Of a DNA stretch of 64,000 nt, positions 1 through 7,873 are shown in pieces. This DNA comes from Brevibacterium renqingii (lineage in GTDB: Bacteria > Actinomycetota > Actinomycetes > Actinomycetales > Brevibacteriaceae): assembly GCF_017808105.1 (NCBI RefSeq), contig NZ_JADBHF010000009.1, positions 62,001 to 126,000 on the forward strand. Direction: 5' to 3'. The stretch's first letter is position 1, and each line of letters starts with the position of its first letter. Under the pieces are notes generated by a model. It saw nothing but the letters and a program-made list of their open reading frames with translations. It made no database searches and was not told where the DNA came from. A program made the translations under genes and the position numbers.

Positions 1-691
1 AGTCGGCGGCGAGGATCTCCACCGCCTCGGTCAGCGTGCCGGGGCGACGGTAGCGTCCGAGCTCACCGCCGGCGGTGTCGGTCCGGTGCACGTCCGTGGC
101 CACCGCCTCGGGGGCGGGCCGGCTGCGTCGCGCGGCGAGAGCGTCGCCCTCCTCGGGCTGCCCGAGTGCGAAGGCGGCGTCGCGGATGGGACGGTAGCCG
201 GTGCAGCGGCAGAGATTGCCGGACAGGGCGTGGAGGTCGAAGCCGTTGGCCCCGCAGTGGTGGTCGGTCTGCTCATCGCGCACCTCGGCACGTTCGGGCC
301 GGTAGTATTCGGCGGCCATCGAGCAGATGAAGCCGGGAGTGCAGTATCCGCACTGCGAGCCTCCGCGGACGGCCATCTCCTCCTGGACGGGGTGGATCGT
401 CTCGCCGTCTGCCAGACCCTCGGCGGTGATGACCTCTTGGCCATCGAGGGCAGCGGCAGGGAGGAGACATGAATTGATCGAGGTCCAACGGGTCGTTCCG
501 TCGGAATCGGGGCGGGCGATGAGAATCGCACAGGCCCCGCATTCGCCTTCAGCGCAGCCTTCCTTCGCTGCGGTCAGTCCCTGACCGCGAAGGAAGTCCA
601 AGGCGTTCGTATGAGTCGGCCCGGTCAGATCCCGGGTGATCCCATTGACAGTGATCCGGCATCCGGATGTGTCTGTCGTCACTGCAGACAT
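1..691 (-). CDS. xdhA: Xanthine dehydrogenase small subunit, N-terminal part (cut by window edge)
   Basis: Electron-transfer subunit of a molybdenum hydroxylase that oxidises hypoxanthine and xanthine. The visible 230 residues hold a plant-type [2Fe-2S] domain with Cys46, Cys51, Cys54 and Cys75, then a second [2Fe-2S] domain with Cys114, Cys117, Cys161 and Cys163 (motifs SQCGYCTPGF and GNLCRCTGY). The last residues (RRPGTLTEAVEIL) look like the start of the FAD-binding domain, as in XdhA. The ATG at 691 has AGGAGG eight bases upstream. The gene runs off the left edge, so the FAD domain and stop are not seen. The purine permease behind it fits a purine-salvage role. Another molybdenum hydroxylase small subunit (CO or aldehyde type) is possible, but XdhA with fused FAD domain fits best. 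Confidence 0.85.
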   Translation of the reverse strand, partial: MSAVTTDTSGCRITVNGITRDLTGPTHTNALDFLRGQGLTAAKEGCAEGECGACAILIARPDSDGTTRWTSINSCLLPAAALDGQEVITAEGLADGETIHPVQEEMAVRGGSQCGYCTPGFICSMAAEYYRPERAEVRDEQTDHHCGANGFDLHALSGNLCRCTGYRPIRDAAFALGQPEEGDALAARRSRPAPEAVATDVHRTDTAGGELGRYRRPGTLTEAVEILAAD

Positions 692-835
692 CCCAATTAC
701 CTCCTGCGCCTCTTCCCTGAGGCGCACAGTGCATGGTTGGAGCATTTGCTGGTTCTTCGAAACTTCTGGTTATCCATGCGAACAGCAGCGAAGAACTCCC
801 AAGTGCTGTCGAGACGACGACGTGTGCATCGTGTC

Positions 836-855
836 GACGGCCGCGGACGGCCGTC
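836..855 (-). terminator. Candidate terminator hairpin after the purine permease
   Basis: An 8-bp perfect stem (GACGGCCG / CGGCCGTC) with a 4-base loop lies about 55 bases past the permease stop on the minus strand. There is no T-run, so it is only a candidate. The rest of 692-909 shows no gene and must carry the promoter of the xanthine dehydrogenase subunit. Confidence 0.35.
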
Positions 856-909
856 ATCTTCCGTGGGCGATCTGCCCCCTGCCCCAGGCGTGATGCTCAG
901 TCAATGTGA

Positions 910-2376
910 TCATCCTCCCAAGATAGCCGATATCGGTCCGCGAACGAAGTACAGGATGAATCCGAGCGAGACCACCCACAGCAGCCAGTGGACATCGCGA
1001 CCGCGTCTGCTCATCACGTGGATGAGGGACCAGGAGATGAATCCGACGCCGATGCCATTGGCGATCGAGTAGGTCAGCGGCATCGTGACCATCGTGAGGA
1101 AGACCGGCAGCGAGGTGCGGAAGTCGCTCATGTCGATCTCCTTGACCTGGGTGACCATCATCGCGCCGACGACGACGAGGGCGGCGGCTCCGGCCTCCAT
1201 CGGGATCACTCCGATGAGCGGGGCGAAGAACATCGACACGAGGAAGAGCGCACCGGTCACGAGCGCAGCGAGACCGGTCCTGGCCCCCTCTGCGATCCCT
1301 GCCGCAGCATCGACGAAGACGGTGTTCGACGACGCCGAGGCGGCACCGCCGGCGACTGCCCCCAGTCCCTCGACGACGAATGCACCGCGGATGCGGGGGA
1401 ACATTCCGTCACTGGTCTGGAGTCCCGCCCCGCGCGCCAGACCCGTCATCGTTCCCATCGCATCGAAGAAGTTCGTGAATACGAGGGTGAAGACGAGCAT
1501 CGTCGCGGCCAGCACGCCGATCCGCTCGAACGAGCCGAAGAGGTCGAAGGCGCCGAGCAGTCCGAAGTCGGGGATCGCCACGATCTGGCCGGGCAGTTCG
1601 GGCGCACTGAGGTTCCAGCCCAGCGGGTCGGGATCGACCGGGTCACCGACGGTCCCGAGCTTGGCGAATGCCTGGATGATCATCGCGATGACCGTGGCCA
1701 CTGCCATGCCGATGAGGATTCCTCCGGGGACCTGCCGGGCCACGAGCGTTCCGATGAGGATGAGCGCGAGCACGAAGACCAGCGTCGGCAGAGAGGCGAT
1801 CGATCCGTCCTGCCCCAGCTGGACAGGAGGACCCTCCGGGGTGCGGGTGACGAAACCGGAGTTGACGAAGCCGATGAAGGCGATGAACAGGCCGATGCCC
1901 ACGGTGATCGCGACCTTGAGCGCGTGGGGAACGGCGTTGAAGATCGCTGTGCGGATGCCCGTGGCCCCGAGGACGACGATGATGACGCCGTTGATCACCG
2001 TCAGACCCATCGCCTCCGGCCAGGTGACCTCTCCGACGACGGAGACGGCGAGGAAGGAGTTCATGCCCAGGCCCGCCGCCAGGGCGAAGGGCAGACGCGC
2101 GACGACTCCGAAGAGGATCGTGATGACGCCGGCGACGAGCCCGGTGACCGCGGTCAGCTGGGCGAAGTCGAGCGCGCTGCCCGCCACGTCCTCGGATCCG
2201 CCGAGGATGAGCGGGTTGAGCACGACGATGTAGGCCATCGCGATGAAGGCGACGATGCCTCCGCGGATCTCCTGCTTGATCGATGAGCCGCGACTGGTGA
2301 TTTCGAAGAATCTGTCCAAGAGACCGGGTCTCTCGGACGCGGTCTTCACCGCTGTGGTCTGGTCGTTGTCAGCCAT
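910..2376 (-). CDS. NCS2-family purine permease (AzgA/PbuG/GhxP type)
   Basis: Inner-membrane proton-coupled importer of adenine, guanine or hypoxanthine. The 488 residues start with a short cytoplasmic stretch, then GGIVAFIAMAYIVVLNPLIL, the typical first transmembrane segment of this family. The pseudo-symmetric core follows (GLGMNSFLA around residue 105 and the later SSNTVFVDAAAGIAEG motif), with about 12 to 14 hydrophobic segments. Length fits the 430-490 usual for AzgA-type members. It points the same way as the xanthine dehydrogenase subunit about 220 bases downstream, so the two probably serve purine uptake and oxidation. The exact purine cannot be told from sequence. Confidence 0.88.
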   Translation of the reverse strand: MADNDQTTAVKTASERPGLLDRFFEITSRGSSIKQEIRGGIVAFIAMAYIVVLNPLILGGSEDVAGSALDFAQLTAVTGLVAGVITILFGVVARLPFALAAGLGMNSFLAVSVVGEVTWPEAMGLTVINGVIIVVLGATGIRTAIFNAVPHALKVAITVGIGLFIAFIGFVNSGFVTRTPEGPPVQLGQDGSIASLPTLVFVLALILIGTLVARQVPGGILIGMAVATVIAMIIQAFAKLGTVGDPVDPDPLGWNLSAPELPGQIVAIPDFGLLGAFDLFGSFERIGVLAATMLVFTLVFTNFFDAMGTMTGLARGAGLQTSDGMFPRIRGAFVVEGLGAVAGGAASASSNTVFVDAAAGIAEGARTGLAALVTGALFLVSMFFAPLIGVIPMEAGAAALVVVGAMMVTQVKEIDMSDFRTSLPVFLTMVTMPLTYSIANGIGVGFISWSLIHVMSRRGRDVHWLLWVVSLGFILYFVRGPISAILGG

Positions 2377-2614
2377 TGAGATGGGACCCCTTGATCTGTT
2401 CGATTCGGTCAGCCTGCGACCGCATTGTCACAGGCCCTGCGCCTTGAACCTGCGCACCGGAATAGACCGGCTCCGCGAGGAACCGTGTTTTCGCATCTTG
2501 GAAACCTGTTTCTATTCCATCGGCATAGTCTGCTCGCGCGGAGGGGGTGTGTCAAACATCACACTCCGCCCCCGTTTGAGCATGATTGCCCGCGAACAGC
2601 TTCTCGACACAGTA

Positions 2615-2649
2615 AAACCCCTGCTCAGCGCTGAGACTGGCAGGGGTTT
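2615..2649 (-). terminator. Terminator of tRNA-Ser
   Basis: A 10-bp perfect stem (2615-2624 with 2640-2649) whose 15-base loop contains the self-complementary TCAGCGCTGA. On the minus strand it begins four bases past the tRNA CCA end and finishes GGGGTTTTAC, giving a short T-run. Position and form fit an intrinsic terminator for the tRNA. Confidence 0.75.
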
Positions 2650-2653
2650 CACA

Positions 2654-2744
2654 TGGCGGTGGCGGTGGGATTTGAACCCACGGTAGGGGGTTGCCCTACA
2701 CGACATTTCGAGTGTCGCACCTTCGGCCGCTCGGACACGCCACC
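2654..2744 (-). tRNA. tRNA-Ser (anticodon CGA)
   Basis: A full cloverleaf can be drawn: acceptor GGTGGCG pairs with CGCCACC, the T-arm is GTGGG-TTCAAAT-CCCAC, and the anticodon loop is CTCGAAA, giving CGA, which reads UCG. The long variable arm expected of a serine tRNA is present. The discriminator is G and CCA is encoded (2654-2656). It is the only RNA gene recognised in the window. Confidence 0.97.
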
Positions 2745-2829
2745 GCCGACAACTGTACAGCGGTGCTGTTTCGACCGCCAAATCGTCAGGATGTGAGCTG
2801 AGCCACGCCTCTGCCGGGGACCGCGAAAC

Positions 2830-3261
2830 TCACCGTCGGGAGGCGAAGAACTCCCGCAGCAGCTCCCGCCCCTCCCCCGCTCTCACCCCGGAGGTGACCT
2901 CGGGGTGGTGGAGTGCGGCGCGATCGCGGAGCAGGTCCCAGATCGACCCCACGGCGCCTGCCTTGTCGTCGAAGGCCCCGAAGACGACACGGGCGATGCG
3001 GGAGCCGACGAGCGCGCCGGCGCACATCGCGCAGGGCTCCAAGGTGACGACGAGGGTGCAGTCGTCGAGGCGCCAGCGTCCGAGCGCCTCCGCAGCGGCG
3101 GAGATCGCCATGAGCTCCGCGTGGCCGAGCGGATCGGCATCGACCTCCCGGCGGTTGTGCCCGCGCCCGATCACCGCGCCGGCCCCGTCGACGATCACGG
3201 CCCCGACGGGAACATCGTCATGAGCGGGCGCGAGAGCCGCCTCGGCGAGGGCCAGGCCCAT
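2830..3261 (-). CDS. tadA: tRNA adenosine(34) deaminase
   Basis: Converts A34 to inosine in the tRNA-Arg(ACG) wobble position. Zinc-binding motifs of the cytidine-deaminase fold are present: HAE near residue 47 (His ligand and catalytic Glu) and PCAMC near residue 76 (two Cys ligands), followed by the [15 protein letters not shown] segment typical of TadA. The ATG at 3261 gives 143 residues, but aligning from memory to E. coli TadA suggests that this Met matches an internal one (YWM). In-frame coding (TADPTYAEW) continues upstream to the stop of the preceding gene, so a non-ATG start near 3290 is likely. It follows its actinobacterial partner gene with almost no gap. Confidence 0.93.
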   Translation of the reverse strand: MGLALAEAALAPAHDDVPVGAVIVDGAGAVIGRGHNRREVDADPLGHAELMAISAAAEALGRWRLDDCTLVVTLEPCAMCAGALVGSRIARVVFGAFDDKAGAVGSIWDLLRDRAALHHPEVTSGVRAGEGRELLREFFASRR

Positions 3262-3287
3262 CCATTCCGCGTACGTCGGATCCGCGG

Positions 3288-3836
3288 TCAGCGCGCCGCC
3301 TCGAGCTGGTCGGCGAAGCCCACGGTCTCACCGACGTGGGCGACGACGCGGGCCGGGTCGGATCGGTGCTGCTCGACCTGCTCGATGAGTGCGGACGCGG
3401 GCACTCCCCGATCGGCGAAGATGTCGGCGTCCCCGCCCCATTCGGCATCGAGGTCGAATTCGAGCATCTCGACCTCGTCGTCGTCCTCATCGTCGTCCTC
3501 GGCCTCGTCCTCCTCGATGCCGAAGTCCTCTTCGGGCTCGGCCTCATAGGCGTCTGGGCGGGAGTCGAGGAGGTCGGCGAACATCTCCGCGAACGGACTC
3601 GCCTCGACCGCGGCGAGGTCGGAGAGGAAGACCTTGACCTCGTTGTTCTCGCACAGGCGCACGAGGCCGAACCACTCGTCCTCGTGCTCGATGACGGCGA
3701 CCGCTTCGCCTGCGTCGCCCCCGGAGTTGCGCATCATATCGACCAGGTCGTCGAGGTCGTTCGCGTCGCCGACGTCGCCGTCGATTGCTCGGAAGCCGTC
3801 GCCGGAGTCGGCCAGGATCTCAGTGAAGTACGACAT
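3288..3836 (-). CDS. TadA-associated acidic protein
   Basis: Belongs to the actinobacterial family found just upstream of tadA and called tRNA adenosine deaminase-associated protein; its biochemical role is not established. I chose the ATG at 3836 (MSYFTEIL), because the upstream extension overlaps the divergent upp promoter. The protein is about 182 residues and strongly acidic, with a run of Glu/Asp from about residue 105 ([20 protein letters not shown]), and has no membrane segment. Synteny with tadA is the main support. It probably shares a transcript with tadA. Confidence 0.8.
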   Translation of the reverse strand: MSYFTEILADSGDGFRAIDGDVGDANDLDDLVDMMRNSGGDAGEAVAVIEHEDEWFGLVRLCENNEVKVFLSDLAAVEASPFAEMFADLLDSRPDAYEAEPEEDFGIEEDEAEDDDEDDDEVEMLEFDLDAEWGGDADIFADRGVPASALIEQVEQHRSDPARVVAHVGETVGFADQLEAAR

Positions 3837-3908
3837 GCCTCCATTGTGAACTCTCCCGCCCGCATTGACCACTGCCGGCGGCGAGGAGTTCTCCCGTACC
3901 ATTTGGGT

Positions 3909-4547
3909 ATGCATCTTCACGCAGCCGATCACCCGCTCATCGCCCACAAACTCAGCGCCCTGCGCGATCGGAACACGGACTCCGCCCGCTTCCGCCAGCT
4001 CACCGAAGAGCTCGTCATGCTGCTGGCCTACGAGGCCACTCGTTCGGTCGCGGTCGAGGACAAGGAGATCTCGACCCCGGTCTCACGCTTCACCGGCACC
4101 CGGATCGCCGAACCGCGCCCCATCGTGGTCCCGATCCTGCGCGCCGGGCTGGGCATGCTCGACGGGATGCTGCGCATCCTCCCCACCGCCGAGGTGGGCT
4201 TCCTCGGCATGGTCCGCGATGAGACCACGTTCGAACCCACCGCCTACGCCGATCGGCTGCCCGACGACCTCACGGGCCGGCAGATCTTCGTCGTCGACCC
4301 GATGCTCGCCACGGGCGGCACCCTGGCTATGGCCATCGACTTCCTGCTCGCCCGCGGGGCCCGCGACGTCACCGCCGTCTGCCTCGTCTCCGCACCTGAA
4401 GGCGTGCAGCGCATCGAACGCGACTACAGCGACTCCGCCGAGGTCAAGATCTATACTGCGGCCCTGGACGAGAAGCTCAACGAGAAGGGCTACATCGTGC
4501 CCGGGCTCGGCGATGCCGGGGATCGGATGTACGGGATCGTCGACTGA
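3909..4547 (+). CDS. upp: Uracil phosphoribosyltransferase
   Basis: Makes UMP from uracil and PRPP in pyrimidine salvage. The 212 residues match the usual length. The PRPP-binding loop is [15 protein letters not shown] near residue 134, and the C-terminal uracil-binding region is [17 protein letters not shown]. The N-terminal [14 protein letters not shown] segment is also typical. The start at 3909 ([14 protein letters not shown]) fits family N-termini; in-frame coding further upstream is antisense to the TadA-associated gene and is not used. It is transcribed divergently from the tadA pair, 72 bases away. Confidence 0.95.
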   Translation: MHLHAADHPLIAHKLSALRDRNTDSARFRQLTEELVMLLAYEATRSVAVEDKEISTPVSRFTGTRIAEPRPIVVPILRAGLGMLDGMLRILPTAEVGFLGMVRDETTFEPTAYADRLPDDLTGRQIFVVDPMLATGGTLAMAIDFLLARGARDVTAVCLVSAPEGVQRIERDYSDSAEVKIYTAALDEKLNEKGYIVPGLGDAGDRMYGIVD

Positions 4548-4594
4548 GCACTTCGTCATATTTCGTCACAATCGTCTCATTTTCGCCCGTTCCA

Positions 4595-4624
4595 TTGCAG
4601 GCGATCTGCTGTGTGACAAATAAT
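4595..4624 (+). promoter_or_regulatory. Candidate promoter between upp and the winged-helix gene
   Basis: TTGCAG (4595-4600) and AATAAT (4619-4624) are 18 bases apart, close to the sigma-70-type consensus, in a stretch that is clearly less GC-rich than its surroundings. It points to the gene at 4800 and would give a leader of roughly 170 bases. No gene is seen in 4548-4799. Confidence 0.4.
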
Positions 4625-4799
4625 GAAGCCATGACTTCAGTGATCGACCCGATGCGAATGCCTGCGGCAGCCATGTGTATGCCTTGCGTTCGCGGTCGGT
4701 GATCACCCTCCCGCTGTCCGGCCTCGAACGAGTACACGCACCCAGAAGCAGCGGACTCATTCAGTCATATCGACCTGACGGTCGGAGCAAAGGACAGCC

Positions 4800-5618
4800 A
4801 TGACGAATCCCGAACCCGCCTACATCCATCCACGCAGCGCAGTGGCCACCCGTCGCGCAGGAGCCAGGTTGAGCGCAGTCGACCCGCAGAACGCCCCGCA
4901 CACCTACGGCCCTGCCGGCGTCGTCCCCTCACCGAAGGCCGCTCGCGGCATCATCGTCTACATCGGACTCGACGAGTCGAAAGCCGCCGCCGACGGCACG
5001 AATCTCTCCGCCATCGCCGGTGAGCTGCAGGCCTATGCGAAGGAGCTGGCCAGCCAGGCCGAGACCCAGGCCGTCATCGCCCTGGCTCCGGAAGGCCGGG
5101 GCAGCGACATCGATGCCGTCCGTGCCGTGGCCACCGGTTCGCCCGCCGCGACCGGCGCCCCGGCCGCCACACACGGGCCCGTGCGCTCCCGGATTCCCAA
5201 CCGCATCCACCCGCCGACCCTGCGCGAGGACGCTGCCCCGGCGGCGCCCGCGCCGCGCGGTTTCGGCGGCCGGGCCGGCGATGTCTACACTCGTGCCGCC
5301 GGCGAACGTCTGCGCATCGACATCCCCCGCCGGGAGGTCCGCATCGACGGTGAGCTCGTGGATGTCACCACGAAGGAATTCGACCTGCTCGCCACCCTCG
5401 TCTCCCGCGCCGACGAGACCCTGCCCCGCGAGGAGCTCATCAGCGCCGTCTGGTCCGGCGGTGAGGTGCCCGACGAACGCACCGTGGACGTGCACATCCG
5501 CCGCCTGCGCCGCCGCCTCGGCGAATATGCCTCGGTCGTGCGGACGATGAGGGGTTCGGGCTATCGCTACGACACGCACCCGGACGTCACCGTGTGGAGC
5601 GCCACCGCGCGCGGATGA
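4800..5618 (+). CDS. Winged-helix DNA-binding protein without receiver domain
   Basis: Probable transcription regulator of 272 residues. The C-terminal 95 or so residues form an OmpR/PhoB-type winged helix: VTTKEFDLLATLV, then REELISAVW, then the recognition helix region DERTVDVHIRRLRRRLG and the wing VRTMRGSGYRYD. The N-terminal 160 residues have no response-regulator aspartate pocket; they are rich in Ala, Pro and Gly and contain a short alpha/beta-like patch (GIIVYIGLDES...VIALAPEG). A partner kinase is therefore not expected. ATG at 4800 has a weak AGGA upstream. Its targets cannot be told from the sequence. Confidence 0.78.
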   Translation: MTNPEPAYIHPRSAVATRRAGARLSAVDPQNAPHTYGPAGVVPSPKAARGIIVYIGLDESKAAADGTNLSAIAGELQAYAKELASQAETQAVIALAPEGRGSDIDAVRAVATGSPAATGAPAATHGPVRSRIPNRIHPPTLREDAAPAAPAPRGFGGRAGDVYTRAAGERLRIDIPRREVRIDGELVDVTTKEFDLLATLVSRADETLPREELISAVWSGGEVPDERTVDVHIRRLRRRLGEYASVVRTMRGSGYRYDTHPDVTVWSATARG

Positions 5619-5709
5619 GGCCCTCTCGCCCCCGCGCACCCAGACTGTGGGCCGCATCGCACTGCCCACCCAGCGTGGAACCAGACTTCCCGGTTATGAT
5701 CATTGATCG

Positions 5710-6651
5710 ATGAACCAGGCATATTCACCAGCGCGCAGACGGCACAGCCCCGCGAAGGGCATCACCGCATTGATCTTCGGGATCCTCTATGCGGCGTTCC
5801 TGCTCCTCCACAGTCTGCTCCCGACGAGGATGGGCATCGCGCTCATCGTCGAATCGGTTCTGCCGTGGACGGGAGTCTTCCTCGCGCTCGTGCTGCTCAT
5901 GTTCCTCATCCGCTTCTCGTGGCTGTCGGCCATCGGGTTCCTCGTCCCCGCTCTCGTGTGGGCGGGCATGTTCGGGCCCGCGCTGCTGCCGAACGAGAAC
6001 TCCGGCGAGGCGGACCTGACCGTGGCCACCCACAATGTGGGGGCGAGGATGCCGCAGCCGACGGCCGCGGCGCAGAACCTCGTCGACCACGATCCCGACA
6101 TCGTCACGATCCAGGAACTCGAGTCCCTGTCCGGCAAGATCATCCACAAGGAGCTCGACTCCGCATTCACGCACTCCCAGGTCGTCGACACCATCGGAGT
6201 GTGGTCGAAATGGCCGATGTCCGACCCCGAGGAGATCGACCTCGGCCTGCAGTGGCCGCGCGCGTTCGCGACGACGATCTCGACCGACCACGGCGACATC
6301 CGCTTCTACTCGGTGCATATGCCGTCCGTGCGCCCGGGCCACGAATCGATGCGCAACGCCGCGCTGCGGCGCCTGGCGACTGCGGTGGAGACCGACGATG
6401 CCGACCATGTCATCGTCGCGGGTGACTTCAATACGGCCTCGACCGACAACAACCTCTCGACTCTGGTTCCCCCGCTCGAGGACTCGCGCGAGCAGGCCCG
6501 AGGCGGCTTCGGCTTCACCTGGCCGGCCCAATTCCCCGTGACCCGGCTCGACCACGTCCTCTACCGTGGATTCGACGCCGCCTCGGACGAGGTGCTCGAC
6601 CGAGGGTCGAGCGACCACCGAGCCGTGCTCGTCGGACTCGACCTCGAGTAG
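5710..6651 (+). CDS. Membrane-anchored endonuclease/exonuclease/phosphatase-family protein
   Basis: 313 residues. About three hydrophobic segments fill the first 95 residues, followed by an EEP (DNase I-like) hydrolase domain facing the outside. Motifs seen are ATHNVGA (about 105), the metal-binding QEL (about 137), VAGDFNTA (about 240), the RLDHVLYRG strand and SSDHRAVLVGL at the end (catalytic Asp-His pair). Substrate is unknown; members of this family cleave phosphodiesters in nucleic acids, phospholipids or inositol phosphates. It converges with the marP homologue at its 3' end. Confidence 0.85.
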   Translation: MNQAYSPARRRHSPAKGITALIFGILYAAFLLLHSLLPTRMGIALIVESVLPWTGVFLALVLLMFLIRFSWLSAIGFLVPALVWAGMFGPALLPNENSGEADLTVATHNVGARMPQPTAAAQNLVDHDPDIVTIQELESLSGKIIHKELDSAFTHSQVVDTIGVWSKWPMSDPEEIDLGLQWPRAFATTISTDHGDIRFYSVHMPSVRPGHESMRNAALRRLATAVETDDADHVIVAGDFNTASTDNNLSTLVPPLEDSREQARGGFGFTWPAQFPVTRLDHVLYRGFDAASDEVLDRGSSDHRAVLVGLDLE

Positions 6652-6674
6652 GCCGGCCCGGTTCACGGACCGGC

Positions 6675-7865
6675 TCAGTTCGTGCACTGCCCCGTCGGCT
6701 GCGGAGTGCGGCTGTTCGCCCCGGCCTCGAGCTCATCGGCGATCTCGGCCCGAGTCAGCGCATAACCGGTCTCACCATCGGTGGCCGACCGCGCGAAGAT
6801 CATGCCGACGACATCGCCCTCGGCGTCGAGGAGCGGTCCGCCCGAATTGCCTTCGCGGACGATGCCGCGCACCGAATAGACCTCACGGACGACCGGGTTC
6901 GAATCGTAGATGTCGAGCCCGCGGGCGTTGATCTTCTCTCTCACGCGCGCCGGTGAGATCGTGTAGGGCCCGTTGGCCGGGAAGCCGACGACCACGGAGT
7001 CGTCACCGGGGCCGAGCCCGTCGCCGAAGTCGAGGGCAGGGGCCTCGAGCTCGGGGACACGGAGCACGGCCACGTCCGCCTCGGCGTCGAACCCGACCAC
7101 CTCTGCGGAGTACGGCCGTCCTCTGCCTGCGACCTGGACGGCGAGTTCGGACGATCCTGCCACCACGTGGGCGTTCGTGGCGACGAGCCCGTCGCGGAAG
7201 ACGAAGCCGGAGCCTTCCGAACCGGCGGGGCAGGTGGTGGCCGTGGTCGTGATCTTGACGACCGAGTCCTCGGCACCGCGACCGACGTCGACCATGGCCT
7301 CGTCCGGTTCGCCGACTCCGCGGATCTGTTCGGGTTGTCCGGAGAACACCTGAGGGAATCCGGTGGCGCTCAGCCCCTTCGCCAGACCGCCGAGGGCCGT
7401 CTGCGAGGAATAGGGGATGGTCCGGTCGATGGCCGCGATGACCGCTGAGTCGGCGACCCATCGATTCGGTTCGACCAGCGGAGTGGTGCGGACGAAACCG
7501 GCGGCGAGCCAGACGACGAGGACATATACGATGCCGGCGGTGATGGTGCCGCCGACGGCGTCGAGACCCTGCCCCAGATCGGAGTCCATCGAGCGTTTGA
7601 TCCACGCTCCGATGCCGCTTCCGGCGAAGGCGAAGAGGACGCTGAGGACCAGCGGCATCGAAGCGAGAAGCATGAGCACACCGGGATTCTCCATCGCGGT
7701 CGTGCCCTCGCTCAGCGATTCGACCAGCGGCGAGAGCAGGCGCCCGAGGATCCACCCGACGACGAAGCCCGCGGCCGTGCCCAGGCCGGTGATGAGTCCC
7801 TGACGGAAGCCGGCGAACAGCGCGCCGATGCCCAGGGCGATGAGGAGGATGTCGACGACGGTCAC
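6675..7865 (-). CDS. marP: Membrane serine protease with CvpA-like anchor (MarP type)
   Basis: Predicted periplasmic trypsin-like protease needed for acid and oxidative stress resistance in mycobacteria. The first 160 residues form a four-helix CvpA/colicin-V-like membrane part; the rest is a chymotrypsin-fold protease with His in TNAHVV (about 233), Asp in EADVAVL (about 264) and Ser in REGNSGGPL (about 341). Those positions are nearly those of M. tuberculosis MarP as I recall, and the length (396) matches too. The start chosen is the GTG at 7865, which overlaps nothing and lies just past the stop of the PrsW-like gene at 7874, so the two are likely co-transcribed. Confidence 0.88.
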   Translation of the reverse strand: MTVVDILLIALGIGALFAGFRQGLITGLGTAAGFVVGWILGRLLSPLVESLSEGTTAMENPGVLMLLASMPLVLSVLFAFAGSGIGAWIKRSMDSDLGQGLDAVGGTITAGIVYVLVVWLAAGFVRTTPLVEPNRWVADSAVIAAIDRTIPYSSQTALGGLAKGLSATGFPQVFSGQPEQIRGVGEPDEAMVDVGRGAEDSVVKITTTATTCPAGSEGSGFVFRDGLVATNAHVVAGSSELAVQVAGRGRPYSAEVVGFDAEADVAVLRVPELEAPALDFGDGLGPGDDSVVVGFPANGPYTISPARVREKINARGLDIYDSNPVVREVYSVRGIVREGNSGGPLLDAEGDVVGMIFARSATDGETGYALTRAEIADELEAGANSRTPQPTGQCTN

Positions 7866-7873
7866 GGGCAGGA